Source: Streptomyces sp. MMG1533 (lineage in GTDB: Bacteria; Actinomycetota; Actinomycetes; Streptomycetales; Streptomycetaceae). From it: 64,000 nucleotides of DNA. The DNA is taken from positions 124,001 to 188,000 of the forward strand of contig NZ_LGDG01000167.1 in assembly GCF_001279775.1 (NCBI RefSeq), read 5' to 3'. Below are positions 62,850 through 64,000 of the stretch, piece after piece (within the stretch, counting starts at the first letter, position 1; every line of letters begins with the position of its first letter). Below the pieces are notes generated by a model. That model was not told the origin of the DNA. It saw nothing but the letters and a program-made list of their open reading frames with translations, and did no database searches. A program made the position numbers and the translations under genes.

Positions 62850-64000
62850 GTGAGCCTGATCAGAACACGCGCGAGTGGTGCCGTCCTGGCGACCGCCTCG
62901 GCGCTCCTCGCGGTCACCGGCACGGCGCAGGCCGCGCCCACGGAGGCACGCGCCACCGTGACCCCGTCCGAGCGCGTCATCGTGATGAGGCGCGACCAGC
63001 ACCCTGACCTCCTGACACGGACCGGAGCCGCCCGGCGGGCGAGCGCCCTCGGCAGGGACCAGCTGCCGCTGGTGCGCGAGCTCAGGGACAGCGGTGCCGA
63101 GCACCTGGTCCGTCTGAACGCGGTCAACGCAGTCTCCGCGACCGTGTCGTCGGCCGAGCGGGCGCGGTTGGCCGCCGACTCGGCCGTCGCCGCCGTCATA
63201 CCGGACCGCTGGATCCCGGCACCCCGCACCGAGGCCGCCCGGTCCGCCGTCACGTCGGCGGCCGGGACGGCGACGGGACAGTGCCCGGCGGGGTCGGACA
63301 GCCCCATGCTGGAGCCCGAGGCGCTGCACCTGACCGGGACCGACGCCGCGCAGCGGCTGGCCACCGGTAAGGGGGTGAAGGTCGCGTTCTTCAGCGACGG
63401 GGTCGACGTGGACAACCCGGAGTTCGTCCGCCCCGACGGCAGCCATGTCATCACCGCCGTGCGGGACTTCACCGGCGACGGCACCGAGGACCACACCGAC
63501 GGCGGCGAGGCGTTCGGGGACGCCGGGGCCATCGCGGCGCAGGGCGCCCGGACGTACGACCTGGCCGAGCAGCTGCCGTACGCGGGCCTGGCCAAGGGCT
63601 GCTCGTTCCGGATCCGCGGTTTCGCCCCGGACGCCCAACTGGTCGCCCTGAAAGTCTGGGGCGAGCACGCCGGGGGCTGGCTGTCCCAGATGGCGCGGGC
63701 CGTCGACGAGGCCGTCTGGAACGAGAAGGCCGACGTCATCAACCTCTCCACCGACTACGGCGCCGCGAAGGAGCGGACAGAACTGGGCCTCGACGGGCTG
63801 CTGCCGGCCGCCGTGGAGACCCTGGATGACCAGGCCGACCGGGCGTACACGGCGCTCCTCGGCTACGACAAGCCGCTGAACCGGCACATCTACCTGCGCC
63901 AGCTCCAGGACACCAACGAGGTGCTGTTCCACCGGGTGGTCACCTGCCACCTGGAGGAGATGCTGCCGATCGTCTACACCCCGACCGTCGGCGAGGCGTG
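62850..64000 (+). CDS. Chimeric frame: atypical S8 subtilase start fused to NAD-malic enzyme, runs off window
   Basis: From GTG 62850 the frame is open to the window end. Residues 1-30 are a signal peptide (SLIRTRASGAVLATASALLA..GTAQAA). Residues ~150-300 match an unusual streptomycete subtilase type (VKVAFFSDGVDVDNPEF, DFTGDGTEDHTDGG, FGDAGAIAAQG, IRGFAPDAQLVALKVWG, ADVINLSTDYG) that lacks the normal HGTH motif. At about base 63762 the sequence changes without a frame break to ERTELGLDGLLPAAVETLDD, HIYLRQLQDTNEVLFHRVV and EEMLPIVYTPTVGEA, the N-terminal part of NAD(P)-dependent malic enzyme, a cytosolic protein. A secreted protease joined to malic enzyme makes no biological sense, so this is probably a deletion or assembly junction. 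Confidence 0.7.
   Translation, partial: MSLIRTRASGAVLATASALLAVTGTAQAAPTEARATVTPSERVIVMRRDQHPDLLTRTGAARRASALGRDQLPLVRELRDSGAEHLVRLNAVNAVSATVSSAERARLAADSAVAAVIPDRWIPAPRTEAARSAVTSAAGTATGQCPAGSDSPMLEPEALHLTGTDAAQRLATGKGVKVAFFSDGVDVDNPEFVRPDGSHVITAVRDFTGDGTEDHTDGGEAFGDAGAIAAQGARTYDLAEQLPYAGLAKGCSFRIRGFAPDAQLVALKVWGEHAGGWLSQMARAVDEAVWNEKADVINLSTDYGAAKERTELGLDGLLPAAVETLDDQADRAYTALLGYDKPLNRHIYLRQLQDTNEVLFHRVVTCHLEEMLPIVYTPTVGEA

Noticed and set aside
62790..63950. 386-residue minus-strand frame
   Set aside because: Antisense to the subtilase/malic-enzyme frame, which has clear protein motifs. The minus frame has none.

Overview
The window is about 72% G+C with strong third-position GC bias, AGGAGG-type ribosome binding sites, many ATGA/GTGA gene overlaps, several apparently leaderless regulator genes and many TetR/GntR/AraC regulators. 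Together with the family content this points to an actinomycete chromosome, most likely Streptomyces, and an accessory-rich part of it.

Layout. (1) Bases 1-17516 hold a compact, largely unrecognised system: five very large plus-strand genes that all overlap by 1-4 bases (a partial DUF6603-like giant protein, three proteins of unknown family, and a BNR/sortilin-type beta-propeller), facing a two-gene minus-strand unit made of a gingipain/caspase-fold (C25-like, clan CD) protease and a small OB-like protein. (2) 17.8-24.7 kb: RibD/DHFR-like reductase, small secreted protein, winged-helix regulator, RNase J, spermidine-synthase-like protein and an MFS exporter. (3) 24.9-26.8 kb: a GNAT acetyltransferase translationally coupled to an extra infA (IF-1), bracketed by two inverted IS5-type remnants. 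(4) 27-31.1 kb: amidohydrolase plus APC permease, divergent from a TetR gene with a perfect palindrome between them. (5) 31.2-37.5 kb: FMO-SDR-aldehyde dehydrogenase operon resembling the core of the mycobacterial mymA operon, an AraC regulator of VirS type, and an MFS protein. (6) 37.6-49.6 kb: a decay zone of IS5 and IS21 remnants and broken genes (TAXI-type binding protein, expansin-like, SDR, DoxX), with intact APH, GNAT, DUF1996, TetR and methyltransferase genes among them. The APH gene and an IS5-type transposase lie between near-identical 15-bp inverted repeats. (7) 49.7-51.9 kb: a TetR gene, a non-canonical SDR and shared operator-like repeats. (8) 51.9-56.2 kb: an aspartate module: aspartate ammonia-lyase, a DAACS-type symporter, an Asp/Glu racemase and a GntR regulator, arranged around a perfect 16-bp palindrome. 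(9) 56.2-58.9 kb: TetR gene, 48-residue ORF, damaged membrane-protein genes, an oxidase fragment and the 3' half of a tRNA-Gly(CCC), which looks like an attachment-site scar. (10) 59-64 kb: a large secreted subtilisin and, diverging from it, a reading frame that starts as an atypical secreted subtilase and switches in frame to NAD-malic enzyme, running off the window.

The strongest candidate for an undescribed system is the 17.5-kb overlapping giant-gene cluster with its opposing caspase-fold protease. The aspartate module is the clearest complete pathway: import, racemisation of D-Asp to L-Asp, deamination to fumarate and NH3, and local GntR control.
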